64,000 bases of DNA from NCBI RefSeq assembly GCF_018343715.1, contig NZ_JAGYPL010000006.1, positions 1 to 64,000 on the forward strand. Reading direction: 5' to 3'. The position numbers and the translations under genes were made by a program. Origin of the DNA: Bacillus sp. FJAT-49711 (GTDB taxonomy: Bacteria > Bacillota > Bacilli > Bacillales > Bacillaceae_C). Shown here piece after piece: positions 1-8,058 of the stretch; position 1 is the first letter of the stretch, and the number at the start of each line of letters is the position of its first letter. The notes beneath the pieces are model-generated. The model saw nothing but the letters and a program-made list of their open reading frames with translations. It did no database searches and had not been told where the DNA came from.

Positions 1-72
1 CTCTTGTATTTCCAGTGGAAGTGAAGTTTGTTCAGTGATATAATTGGGGTTAGTAATCTTTGGATTGCTCAT
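1..72 (-). CDS. N-terminus of an unidentified protein, cut by the window edge
   Basis: An ATG at 72 on the minus strand opens a frame of 24 codons that runs off the window without a stop. The ATG is preceded by an AGGAAGG ribosome binding site about 8 bases upstream, which is why I call it a gene. The peptide begins MSNPKITNPN and is hydrophilic, with no signal peptide. This is too short to assign a family. Confidence 0.5.
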   Translation of the reverse strand, partial: MSNPKITNPNYITEQTSLPLEIQE

Positions 73-176
73 AAAAAATCGTCCTTCCTAAATGTTGGTG
101 TGGTAACTTTCATTTTACAAGAAGTGACGATTTTTTTGTACCTATTTTTAATAACGGAAGGCACTGTTCTGAGAGG

Positions 177-362
177 TTGTTGCTTTTAAAACCAACACTG
201 TTTGAAGGTTGATTGGAGCGAAAGTGCGAGACTCCTGCGGGATGTGCGGACAGGTGAGACCCCACAGGCGTTTGCGCCGAGGAGGCTCACCGCCCGCCCC
301 GCGGAAAGCGAGCAACTGTAGCGGAAATCAACCTTTACGCACTACTTGATAAAAAGCAACAA
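177..362. repeat. Bacillaceae-type intergenic repeat element with nested inverted ends
   Basis: The element has an outer inverted repeat (TTGTTGCTTTT at 177-187, AAAAGCAACAA at 352-362) and an inner one (AAGGTTGATT at 205-214, AATCAACCTT at 326-335). The core is GC-rich (around 215-320), contains the phrases GACTCCTGCGGGA and GAGGCTCACCGCCCG, and carries no gene. I recognise this core as an intergenic element seen in many copies in Bacillus-group genomes. Function unknown; it is non-coding. Confidence 0.75.
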
Positions 363-384
363 AGTATGTGAGAAAAGCCTAACG

Positions 385-440
385 AAAAAAGGCAGTCCTC
401 AGAAGTCATTTTTCATGGACTTTTGGGACAGCCCCTTTTT
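385..440 (+). terminator. Imperfect hairpin with flanking A and T runs
   Basis: A run of A (385-390) precedes GGCAGTCC (391-398), and GGACAGCC (426-433) is followed by CCTTTTT. The arms pair imperfectly and a second helix (AGAAGTC with GACTTTTG) can form inside. It resembles a factor-independent terminator, but no plus-strand gene lies directly upstream in the window. It may belong to the adjacent repeat. Confidence 0.4.
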
Positions 441-591
441 ACATTGTAAAAGCAACCTATAAAAGGAATAATGCGTCATATGAAAATGTCGAAAAACTAG
501 AGTGCATTTATAAATTCTATCTATTTTATATTAAGTCTAAAGTCCTTGCGTCCATTCTCCTACAATATTTTACAAATTTTTAAAAATAATA

Positions 592-620
592 TTGACTAAT
601 TGTTATATCAAGTTTAAACT
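592..620 (+). promoter_or_regulatory. SigA-type promoter of the first sugar transporter operon
   Basis: TTGACT at 592-597, a 17-base spacer and TAAACT at 615-620. The same arrangement with similar surrounding bases recurs at 4629-4657 before the second binding-protein gene, which supports a functional promoter. It implies a leader of nearly 300 bases before the first start codon; I see no coding sequence in it. Confidence 0.6.
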
Positions 621-849
621 GATAGTAACAATTATCAGTATATTTCATAGTTTCAATCAAGTAACTAGAAATAGTATTGATCACGATGCCAGAGTCTTTC
701 AAAGGGATTTTAAGTCTAAAACTATGAAGCTAGTTAAAGTAGATTGAATTGGTAAATGACCAGAATCATAATGGAAGCGCTAAGAATTCTAAATTATATG
801 AAAGGGGAAACTTCGACAAGTTCTTTATCTTTTTTATTTATTAAATTAA

Positions 850-862
850 GTAAGCGTTATTA
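850..862. promoter_or_regulatory. Candidate operator GTAAGCGTTATTA
   Basis: A GTAAGCG box sits 54 bases before the first permease start. Similar boxes occur at 4780-4792, 13214-13220 and, on the other strand, within 13350-13363, all upstream of sugar-transporter genes. The layout resembles LacI/CcpA-type operators with a central CG. Inference from recurrence only. Confidence 0.35.
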
Positions 863-915
863 ACTCAGAGTTTTCTAAAAATAAAAAACATCAAGATGTA
901 ATCGGGGGAGACGAT

Positions 916-1872
916 ATGGAAAAGGCAGTTGCAAGTAAAGATATCGTAATCGTGCCAAAAAAGAAATCGATTTTCTTTAGACTAGCAAATCAGTGGGAAC
1001 TCCAATTAATGGTTATTCCTGCCGTAATCTTCATTTTTATCTTTAGCTATATTCCGATGTACGGAATCGTTATGGCGTTCAAGGATTACAACATTTTTAA
1101 GGGGATCGCGGAAAGTCCTTGGGCTGGCTTAAAACATTTCAAAATGTTTTTTAACGCTCCTGAATTTACACAAGTAATGAGAAATACGCTTGTGATTAGT
1201 TTTCTGAAATTCTTTATTGGATTTCCGGCACCAATCATTTTGGCTTTAATGCTGAATGAAGTTAGGAAAATGTTTTTTAAACGCATTGTGCAAACCGTGA
1301 GTTATTTACCTCACTTCATATCTTGGGTTATTGTGTCAGGATTCGTCATGTCACTACTATCCACAGATAACGGAAGCTTAAACATTGCTTTGGAAAAGAT
1401 TGGAACCATTGATGAACCAATTAGTTTCCTAAGCATCCCGCAATATTTTTGGACGATTTTAGTGGCTACGAACGTATGGAAAGATATTGGTTTTGGTTCC
1501 ATTGTTTATTTAGCCGCTATCGCCGGTGTTGATACTCAGCTTTATGAAGCGGCTGCACTTGACGGTGCAAATCGATTCAAACAAATGTATTTGATTACAA
1601 TTCCTTCTATCTTGCCAGTCATCCTTATTTTCATGATTTTGGCGATTGGAAACTTATTGAATGCTGGTTTTGAGGATATTCTCCTTTTAGGCTCTAACCC
1701 TGTTGTGAGGGATGTAGCGGATGTCTTGGATACGTATGTATACCGAAGAGGTATTCAACACTCACTATTTTCTTATGCAACTGCTGTAGGTTTATTTAAA
1801 GCCATCATCAGTGTAGGCTTGCTCACATTGGCAAACTTCTTGTCAAGAAGAGCAGGATCAAGCTTGTGGTAA
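916..1872 (+). CDS. LplB/YtcP-type sugar ABC transporter permease
   Basis: A 318-residue inner-membrane permease of the binding-protein-dependent carbohydrate importer class (LplB family). After a basic N-terminus (about 1-25) come six predicted membrane segments. The EAA loop that docks on the ATPase is visible near residue 210 (EAAALDGANRFKQ followed by an IP). The start follows a GGGGGAG ribosome binding site. It is the first gene of an operon with a second permease (25 bases on) and a large binding lipoprotein. No ATPase is encoded here; such systems normally use a shared MsmX-type ATPase (family knowledge). Substrate unknown, probably an oligosaccharide. Confidence 0.9.
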   Translation: MEKAVASKDIVIVPKKKSIFFRLANQWELQLMVIPAVIFIFIFSYIPMYGIVMAFKDYNIFKGIAESPWAGLKHFKMFFNAPEFTQVMRNTLVISFLKFFIGFPAPIILALMLNEVRKMFFKRIVQTVSYLPHFISWVIVSGFVMSLLSTDNGSLNIALEKIGTIDEPISFLSIPQYFWTILVATNVWKDIGFGSIVYLAAIAGVDTQLYEAAALDGANRFKQMYLITIPSILPVILIFMILAIGNLLNAGFEDILLLGSNPVVRDVADVLDTYVYRRGIQHSLFSYATAVGLFKAIISVGLLTLANFLSRRAGSSLW

Positions 1873-1897
1873 AAAAAGGGGAAAAGGAGGATTCCAC

Positions 1898-2794
1898 ATG
1901 TTAAAAATGACAACAGGCGATCGAGTCATGTCGGTTACCATTTACATCATGCTTACAATATTAGCTTTCGTCACCTTTTATCCATTCTGGAACGCATTGG
2001 TTATCTCGTTTAACAGCGGAATCGATACGATGAAAGGCGGAGTCACCTTTTGGCCAAGGGAATTCTCCCTGGACAATTATGAAATCGTCTTCCAGGATTC
2101 TCGTATCCTAAATGGATTTTTTATCTCTATTCTTCGTACCGTTATCGGAACAGCGACAGCCGTCATGTTTACAGCTATCTTCGCGTATGGGATGTCGAGA
2201 AAAGAATTAATTGGTCGTGACTATTACATGATTTTCTGTGTCATCACGATGTTTTTCAGTGGTGGTTTGATTCCTACCTTCTTATTGATTAGAGGATTAG
2301 GATTATTCAATACATTTTGGGTTATGATCATTCCGGGCTTAGTAAGCGTATGGAATATGATTATCTTCCGGACCTTCTTCCAAGGCTTGCCAGCAGGACT
2401 GGAAGAATCCGCGAGAGTGGATGGATGTGGATATTGGGGAACGTTTTTCCGAATCATCCTGCCGCTATCGGGCCCAGTTATCGCAACCTTATCGTTGTTT
2501 ACAGCTGTTTATCATTGGAATGACTGGTTTTCACCAAGCATCTACATCTCAGAACAAAAACTATTGCCTATCCAAACCATGCTGCAGCAAATCCTTAGCT
2601 CCAACATTATGACGGAGCAAATGGCGCAGGCTGATTCAACCGCTGCCGCGCATATGCAGAAATTAAAATCAGTTTCAACAAAATCCCTGTCGATGGCGAC
2701 AATGATGGTCGCGACGATCCCAATCATCTGTGTATACCCATTCGTTCAAAAGTATTTCGTTAAAGGGGTATTGGTTGGTTCTTTGAAAGGGTAA
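1898..2794 (+). CDS. LplC/YtcP-type sugar ABC transporter permease
   Basis: The second permease half of the importer, 298 residues with six predicted membrane helices. The EAA loop is near residues 170-190 (EESARVDGCGYWG, then ILP). It has the typical family ending, a short basic tail closing in GSLKG. An AAAGGAGG ribosome binding site precedes the ATG. It should pair with the upstream permease to form the channel for one or both of the paralogous binding lipoproteins downstream. Confidence 0.9.
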   Translation: MLKMTTGDRVMSVTIYIMLTILAFVTFYPFWNALVISFNSGIDTMKGGVTFWPREFSLDNYEIVFQDSRILNGFFISILRTVIGTATAVMFTAIFAYGMSRKELIGRDYYMIFCVITMFFSGGLIPTFLLIRGLGLFNTFWVMIIPGLVSVWNMIIFRTFFQGLPAGLEESARVDGCGYWGTFFRIILPLSGPVIATLSLFTAVYHWNDWFSPSIYISEQKLLPIQTMLQQILSSNIMTEQMAQADSTAAAHMQKLKSVSTKSLSMATMMVATIPIICVYPFVQKYFVKGVLVGSLKG

Positions 2795-2801
2795 TCAACT
2801 T

Positions 2802-2832
2802 GGTTTAAGGCGCAAGCTTTAAATATATTAAA
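2802..2832 (+). repeat. 31-bp leader repeat, copy 1
   Basis: A block starting GGTTTAAGGCGCAAGC directly upstream of the first binding lipoprotein is repeated with one substitution at 4817-4847 before the second one. In both places it is followed by an AAGGGGG ribosome binding site. This is direct evidence that the duplication which produced the two paralogues included their 5' leaders. Confidence 0.8.
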
Positions 2833-2853
2833 AATATTTAAGGGGGAAAAGAA

Positions 2854-4515
2854 ATGAGAAACAAGATGAAGGTTTTATCTTTATCTCTAGTTGCTCTACT
2901 TATGGTCTTCGCCGTATTGTCCGGTTGTTCTAAAGACAGTTCAGGCGATAGCAAGGGCAATGATAGCAACGGATCCAAAGATTCGGGCAGTAAAAGTGAA
3001 GGCTTTGTTCTTGGTGAAGACGAGTTAGAGTACACAATGTACGGCCATTATGACTGGTATACAATGCCAAACTGGGGCGAAGACGAAGCAACAAAATGGA
3101 TTAAAGAAAACAAAAAGGTTAACGTCAAGCCAATCAGTTCTGGTGGTAATGCTGCACAAAAATTCAACACAATGATCGTTGGTAACGACCTTCCAGATGT
3201 AATGTGGTTGGATCGTAACGCAGACTTAGACAGACTTCGCAACAACGATATGTTAGTTCCACTTGATGAATATATTGAAAAGTATCCAAACATCAAGGAA
3301 TGGGTTGGAGAGTCTACTCTTAACATGCTTCGTGCTGAAGATGGACATATTTATACTATTCCTAACTGGTATACAACACAACCAAATGGTAACTCTGGTT
3401 ATGTCGTAAATGAAAAAATTTATAAAGAATTAGGTTCACCAAAACTAGAAACAACTGATGATCTTTATGCTTATTTGAAACAAGTTAAAGAAAAATATCC
3501 AGATGTATTACCTTTTGAAGTTGGACAAGGTGGCGGACTAGACGTTCTTTACTCAGCATTTGCTGAAGAACATCCAAACATGTTCATGAGTCAACACTTT
3601 GTACCAAATGGTGACAAATTATCTTCTATCTTTACAGATCCTGTATTTAGAGAAGCAATGGTTTATATGAACAAGCTTTATAGTGAAAGATTAATTTCAC
3701 AAGATACTTTGACTCAAACAGCTGAACAAGTAAAAGAAAAAATTGTTTCGGGTAAATTCGCAGTATTTGCAGAAAGCTCTCCTACAGAGCACGGAAGCCT
3801 TGCTCATACCGAACTAAAAGCTGAAGATCCAGATGCAGGACTTAAAATGATCTGGCCAATTCATAAAGAAGGTTTGGACAAAGAAAAAATCACTCCAGGA
3901 ACATGGAGCCAGCTTGGCTGGAACGTAAGTGTTATAACAAAAGCAGCTAAAAACCCAGAAGCCATCTTTGCTTTCCTTGATTGGATGGTAGGTCCAGAAG
4001 GTCAACGTACTATTTTCTGGGGACCAGAAGGCCTATATTGGGAAGGAACACAAGCTGTTGAAGGCATTGCGGAAGCTCCTGTATTTACGGATAAATATTT
4101 AACGGATGTTGAAAATCTTTCTAAATTGATGAATACAACAAACAGCTTCCAATGGGTTGGTAACACTGTTTATATCGATAAATCCAAAACAGCATTTGAA
4201 ATGACGTTGCCAGAAGAACAACAAAACTGGGATACAAGATACCAAATGAGTATCACTTGGAAGACTCAAATGAATTCAACAGAATTCCAAAACCTATCGC
4301 CACTTCCTGAAACAGAAGAAGGTATGGCAGAACAACGTGTGAATGAAATTTATGATGAAGCAAGAGCAAAAGCACTTCATGCGAAGAGCGAAGATGAAGT
4401 TATAAAAATCCTCGATGCAGCTGAAAAAGATGCTCAAGCTGTTGGATATGAAAAATTGCTAGAATTCAAGACTCAAAAATGGCAAGATAACAAGGCAAAA
4501 ATGGCTGGAAATTAA
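2854..4515 (+). CDS. Large extracellular sugar-binding lipoprotein (LplA/YtcQ type), paralogue 1
   Basis: A 553-residue solute-binding lipoprotein. The N-terminus is a lipoprotein signal with hydrophobic core and lipobox LSGC, giving lipidated Cys25, then a Ser/Gly/Asp/Lys linker to about residue 50. The rest is the large type 1 extracellular binding fold used for oligosaccharides in Gram-positives. It is 59 bases after the permease gene and ends at a strong terminator (4533-4568), so the operon is permease-permease-binding protein. It is very similar along its whole length to the next gene. The ligand cannot be read from the sequence. Confidence 0.9.
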   Translation: MRNKMKVLSLSLVALLMVFAVLSGCSKDSSGDSKGNDSNGSKDSGSKSEGFVLGEDELEYTMYGHYDWYTMPNWGEDEATKWIKENKKVNVKPISSGGNAAQKFNTMIVGNDLPDVMWLDRNADLDRLRNNDMLVPLDEYIEKYPNIKEWVGESTLNMLRAEDGHIYTIPNWYTTQPNGNSGYVVNEKIYKELGSPKLETTDDLYAYLKQVKEKYPDVLPFEVGQGGGLDVLYSAFAEEHPNMFMSQHFVPNGDKLSSIFTDPVFREAMVYMNKLYSERLISQDTLTQTAEQVKEKIVSGKFAVFAESSPTEHGSLAHTELKAEDPDAGLKMIWPIHKEGLDKEKITPGTWSQLGWNVSVITKAAKNPEAIFAFLDWMVGPEGQRTIFWGPEGLYWEGTQAVEGIAEAPVFTDKYLTDVENLSKLMNTTNSFQWVGNTVYIDKSKTAFEMTLPEEQQNWDTRYQMSITWKTQMNSTEFQNLSPLPETEEGMAEQRVNEIYDEARAKALHAKSEDEVIKILDAAEKDAQAVGYEKLLEFKTQKWQDNKAKMAGN

Positions 4516-4532
4516 TAGCCAATAAATGTATG

Positions 4533-4568
4533 GGTCACTTCAGAATTATAAACTGAAGTGACCTTTTC
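4533..4568 (+). terminator. Rho-independent terminator of the first transporter operon
   Basis: GGTCACTTCAG (4533-4543) pairs perfectly with CTGAAGTGACC (4553-4563), followed by TTTTCT. It closes the permease-permease-lipoprotein transcript. Confidence 0.85.
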
Positions 4569-4628
4569 TATATTTTCGACATCTAAAGTAGATCATCAAC
4601 AATATTCTACAATTCTCTTAAATTTATA

Positions 4629-4657
4629 TTGACTATTTGTTACGCCAATATTAAAAT
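4629..4657 (+). promoter_or_regulatory. SigA-type promoter of the second binding lipoprotein
   Basis: TTGACT (4629-4634), 17-base spacer, TAAAAT (4652-4657). The surroundings (an ACAATATT block upstream, ATTGACTA then TTGTTA) match the promoter at 592-620. The gap 4516-4868 thus holds a terminator, this promoter, a GTAAGCG box and the 31-bp leader repeat, with no gene. Confidence 0.65.
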
Positions 4658-4779
4658 TGTTTATAACAACATCAGCGTTTTTATTTTTTTATGAATCCTT
4701 TGAAAGGGATTACATAATTAATAGGTAAGAAAAGACATTTATAGAAACGCAAAAGATGTTGATTTTATTTTTCTGATAA

Positions 4780-4792
4780 GTAAGCGTTTTAC
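4780..4792. promoter_or_regulatory. Candidate palindromic operator GTAAGCGTTTTAC
   Basis: GTAA and TTAC arms around a central CG, 76 bases before the start of the second lipoprotein. It is the most symmetric member of the GTAAGCG set noted at 850, 13214 and 13350. It lies downstream of the promoter, where a bound repressor could block elongation. Inference. Confidence 0.4.
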
Positions 4793-4816
4793 CTATAGGA
4801 TTGATTAGTTATATTC

Positions 4817-4847
4817 GGTTTAAGGCACAAGCTTTAAATATATTAAA
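4817..4847 (+). repeat. 31-bp leader repeat, copy 2
   Basis: Second copy of the leader block described at 2802-2832, differing by one base, 22 bases before the lipoprotein start codon. Confidence 0.8.
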
Positions 4848-4868
4848 GGACACCAAGGGGGAAAAAGA

Positions 4869-6530
4869 ATGAAAAACAAGATGAAGTTCTTGACTTTATC
4901 TCTAGTCGCTCTACTTATGGTCTTTTCCATATTGTCGGGCTGTTCTAAAGGCAGTGCGGGCGATGGCAAAGGAAATAATAGCAGTGGATCGAAAGATTCC
5001 GAAAGTAAGGGCGAAGGATTCGTTCTCGGGGAAGACGAGCTAGAATACACTATGTATGGTCATTATGACTGGTACACAATGCCAACTTGGGGCGAAGATA
5101 TCGCTTCAAAATGGATAAAAGAAAACAAAAAAGTTAATGTAAAATCCGTAAGCTCTGGTGGTAACGCGGCACAAAAGTTCAATACAATGATTGTTAGTAA
5201 CGAACTTCCTGATGTTATCTGGATGGATCGTGGACCGGATGTAGATAAACTTCGTGATGCTGGAATGCTAGTAGCTCTTGACGAGTACATTGAAAAATAT
5301 CCTAACCTTAAGGAATGGGCAGGCGAATCAACGCTTAACATGCTTCGTGCTGATGATGGACACATTTATCAGTTTCCGAACTGGTACACATCACAGCCAA
5401 ATGGCAACTCTGGTTATGTTGTAAATGAAAAAATGTATAAAGAATTAGGATCACCAAAATTAGAAACAACAGAGGAATTATATGCTTATTTGAAACAAAT
5501 AAAAGAAAAGTATCCTGATATTGTACCATATGAGCCTGGCCAAGGAGACGGACTTGATATTCTTTACTCCGCATTTGGTGAAGACCATACGACAGCTTAT
5601 GTGGGAATGCGTGCTGTTCCACAAGGAGACAAGCTATCATCTATTTTTACAGATCCTGTTTATCGTGAGTCTATGCAATATGTAAGCAAGCTCTTCCGTG
5701 AAAAACTTATTTCACAAGATGCGTTAACGCAAACCGCGGATCAAGTAAAAGAAAAGGTTATGACTGGTAAATTTGCTGTTTATGCAGGAAGCAGTCCAAC
5801 AGTTAACTCTAACTTGGCAGACTCCCTTTTAAGAGAGCAAGATCCAGATGCTGGTCTTAAAATGGTATGGCCTTTCCATAAAGAAGGCTTAGATAAAAAC
5901 AAAATATGGACTGGAAGCTGGTCGCAGCTTGGTTGGAACGTAAGTGTCATCACAAAAGCAGCAAAAAATCCTGAAGCCATCTTTGCTTTTCTTGACTGGT
6001 ATACTGGTCCAGAAGGTCAACGTCATATTTTCTGGGGACCTGAAGGTTTGTATTGGGAAGGAACACATGCTGTTGATGGAATCGACGAAGCACCAGTATT
6101 TACAGATAAATTTGTTACGGATGTAACTGAGCGTGATAAATTAATGCAAACGACGGATCCACTTCAATGGGCTGGAAATACAGTATACATTGATAAATCC
6201 AAATCTGCATTTGAGATGACGCTGCCGGAAGAGCAACAAAACTGGGCTACAAGATATCAATCTCAAATCACTTGGAAAACACAATATAATACAACTGAGT
6301 TTGTAAATCTTTCTCCAATGCCAGATTCTGAAGAAGGATTAATTGAACAGCGAGTTAACGATATTTATGACGAAGCAAGAGCTAAATCAGTTCACGCAAA
6401 GAGCGATGAGGAAGTCATAAAAATCCTTGACGAAGCAGAAAAAGATGCACAAGCAGTTGGATACGATAAATTATTGGAATTCAAAACTCAAAAATGGCAA
6501 GAAAATAAAGCGAAAATGGCTGGTAATTAA
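4869..6530 (+). CDS. Large extracellular sugar-binding lipoprotein (LplA/YtcQ type), paralogue 2
   Basis: A 553-residue protein of the same length as the preceding lipoprotein and nearly collinear with it, with lipobox LSGC (Cys25) and a Ser/Gly/Lys linker. Differences concentrate in the middle (about residues 230-320), a region that may shape the ligand pocket (inference). It has its own promoter and leader and no permease genes of its own. The likely reading is a second specificity subunit that shares the permease pair at 916-2794. It is followed by a hairpin and then a DUF624 gene, a pairing common in sugar-transport operons. Confidence 0.9.
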   Translation: MKNKMKFLTLSLVALLMVFSILSGCSKGSAGDGKGNNSSGSKDSESKGEGFVLGEDELEYTMYGHYDWYTMPTWGEDIASKWIKENKKVNVKSVSSGGNAAQKFNTMIVSNELPDVIWMDRGPDVDKLRDAGMLVALDEYIEKYPNLKEWAGESTLNMLRADDGHIYQFPNWYTSQPNGNSGYVVNEKMYKELGSPKLETTEELYAYLKQIKEKYPDIVPYEPGQGDGLDILYSAFGEDHTTAYVGMRAVPQGDKLSSIFTDPVYRESMQYVSKLFREKLISQDALTQTADQVKEKVMTGKFAVYAGSSPTVNSNLADSLLREQDPDAGLKMVWPFHKEGLDKNKIWTGSWSQLGWNVSVITKAAKNPEAIFAFLDWYTGPEGQRHIFWGPEGLYWEGTHAVDGIDEAPVFTDKFVTDVTERDKLMQTTDPLQWAGNTVYIDKSKSAFEMTLPEEQQNWATRYQSQITWKTQYNTTEFVNLSPMPDSEEGLIEQRVNDIYDEARAKSVHAKSDEEVIKILDEAEKDAQAVGYDKLLEFKTQKWQENKAKMAGN

Positions 6531-6542
6531 TAACTAATAATA

Positions 6543-6614
6543 AAAGGGCCGCTTCGAACTGTATAGAGTGTCAAAGATTTGACACTCTATACACGTGCCG
6601 AGGCAGGGCCCTTA
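6543..6614 (+). other. Two-level intercistronic hairpin
   Basis: An uninterrupted inverted repeat (6560-6593, arm TATAGAGTGTCAAA and its complement) sits inside an outer imperfect stem (AAGGGCC at 6544-6550 with GGGCCCTT at 6606-6613). There is no T run after it, so it looks more like an mRNA-stabilising or processing structure between the lipoprotein and DUF624 genes than a simple terminator. Confidence 0.6.
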
Positions 6615-6654
6615 TGTTATTCTATAAAAAGAAATATTGTTCAAGGGGGACATC

Positions 6655-7377
6655 ATGGGATACACAGGTTTTTCAAGAATACTTCTCGTTTTTTCCGAAT
6701 GGATTATGAAATTTGCAGTTACAAATATTATATGGCTCTTATTTAATTTGCCGGTCGTTTATTTTGTATTAATTTTGCTATATGCAGACACCTTTGAAAA
6801 ATTCCAATTAATCGTTATTACCATTGCGGTATTGGCTCCTTTTTTCTTTTTCCCTGCGACAACAGCAATGTTTGGAGCAGTAAGAGATTGGATTTTGGGA
6901 AAAAAGGCTGTGCCACTTATAAGTTCTTATTGGAAATATTATAAAGAGAATTATTTAAAAAGCTTGTTAGGCGGCATTATTATTGTTCCAATATGGTCAG
7001 CTTGGCTTTATAATTATTTAACTTCCGGTGTTCAAATTGGTTCAATTTCATTTTACTTTTATGTGATAGTTACAATCTTCCTTTTTACATTTACTGTTCA
7101 TTTCTTTTCGGACACAGTTCATTTTCAAGCGAAATTAAAGGATTCGTTTATAAAATCGATTTTGTTGGCGATAGGCAATCCTCATTACACACTTTTGTTA
7201 GCGGTGCTAAGTGGAATGTTCCTCTTCCTGTTGATCAAATATATTCCTGTTTTTATTCCATTTTGCCTTGGTTCAATCATTGCTTATTTATCATTTTATG
7301 GATATTATCGGATCTTTTTAAAGATGCAATCCTTAGTAGAAAAACTGGGTGGTACAGAAGAGAATACAGAACAATAA
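6655..7377 (+). CDS. DUF624 (YesL-like) membrane protein
   Basis: A 240-residue membrane protein with about five or six hydrophobic segments and the family's early motif, an aromatic-rich NIIWLLFNLPV followed by FFPATTAMFGAVRDW near residues 60-80. I chose the ATG at 6655 because CAAGGGGGA lies 4 bases before it; an in-frame TTG at 6637 would lie upstream of that site. DUF624/YesL proteins occur in many Bacillus oligosaccharide-uptake operons and have no defined biochemical role. A second family member is at 26369-27010. Confidence 0.85.
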   Translation: MGYTGFSRILLVFSEWIMKFAVTNIIWLLFNLPVVYFVLILLYADTFEKFQLIVITIAVLAPFFFFPATTAMFGAVRDWILGKKAVPLISSYWKYYKENYLKSLLGGIIIVPIWSAWLYNYLTSGVQIGSISFYFYVIVTIFLFTFTVHFFSDTVHFQAKLKDSFIKSILLAIGNPHYTLLLAVLSGMFLFLLIKYIPVFIPFCLGSIIAYLSFYGYYRIFLKMQSLVEKLGGTEENTEQ

Positions 7378-7411
7378 TAGATAGATGGTATGTTATACCA
7401 TGGTCAATACC

Positions 7412-7439
7412 TTGAAATTTTGCGAACGTATGTTATAAT
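7412..7439 (+). promoter_or_regulatory. Promoter of ssrA
   Basis: TTGAAA at 7412-7417, a 16-base spacer and a consensus TATAAT at 7434-7439, about 70 bases before the mature tmRNA 5' end. A short inverted repeat (TGGTAT and ATACCA, 7386-7400) lies just upstream. Confidence 0.6.
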
Positions 7440-7509
7440 AATCAGTGTAACACCTTAGATGTTTTATTAGGTTAACTAAAAAGAAAACCGGAAAACATCT
7501 TCTTATTAT

Positions 7510-7875
7510 GGGGACGTTACGGATTCGACAGGGATAGTTCGAGCTTAGGTTGCGAGTCGAGGGGATCGTCCTCGTAAAAACGTCAAAGCCAATAATAACT
7601 GGCAAAGAAAACAACAACTTCGCTTTCGCTGCTTAATAACAGTCGATAGCGGTTCCTCCCTCCATCGCCCATGTGGTAGGGTAAGGGACTCACTCTAAGT
7701 GGGCTACGCCGGACGTCCTCCGCCTGAGGACTATGGAAGAGATCAATCAGGCTAGCGTTTCGGATGCCCGTCGATAGGCGGAAGAAGTCGCGAAATTACA
7801 ATATATTGACTACACTCGTAGACGCTTAAGTGCCGATGTTTCTGGACGAGGGTTCGACTCCCTCCGTCTCCACCA
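7510..7875 (+). ncRNA. ssrA: Transfer-messenger RNA (tmRNA)
   Basis: One-piece tmRNA of about 366 nt that rescues stalled ribosomes with SmpB. The tRNA-like end is clear: GGGGACG (7510-7516) pairs with CGTCTCC (7865-7871), a GGTTCGACTCC T-arm lies near 7850, and CCA at 7873-7875 is encoded. The internal reading frame is at 7601-7639 and, with the alanine loaded on tmRNA, gives the tag (A)GKENNNFAFAA ending in two TAA stops. Its Ala-Ala end is what ClpXP-type proteases recognise (family knowledge). The flanking genes are not rnr/smpB, which I recall as its neighbours in Bacillus subtilis. Confidence 0.97.
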
Positions 7876-7905
7876 AATACATATTTGGTGGTTTTTATTT
7901 TTTTG
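7871..7905 (+). terminator. Terminator of ssrA
   Basis: CACCAAATA and TATTTGGTG form a perfect stem with a two-base gap, overlapping the CCA end of tmRNA and followed by TTTTTATTTTTTT. Confidence 0.85.
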
Positions 7906-7924
7906 ACTAGGATTAGAAATTATT

Positions 7925-7976
7925 AAAAGTACCCTAAAGTAGACACTAAATAAGTCTATCTGTAGGGTGCTTTTTT
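7925..7976. terminator. Second terminator-like hairpin, probably bidirectional
   Basis: AAAAGTACCCTA with TAGAC pairs with GTCTA and TAGGGTGCTTTTTT. It backs up the ssrA terminator on the plus strand and could end the minus-strand amidohydrolase operon, which stops at 8059. Confidence 0.6.
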
Positions 7977-8058
7977 GTATAATGAAAAAATACAACTTGT
8001 GAAAAATGGAAACGGAGAAAATAATGAATAAAAAAAACAAACTTTTTTTCTTCTTTAA

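Noticed and set aside
7810-8040. Minus-strand 76-codon frame overlapping the tmRNA 3' end
   Set aside because: It reads antisense through the tRNA-like end of ssrA and both terminators.
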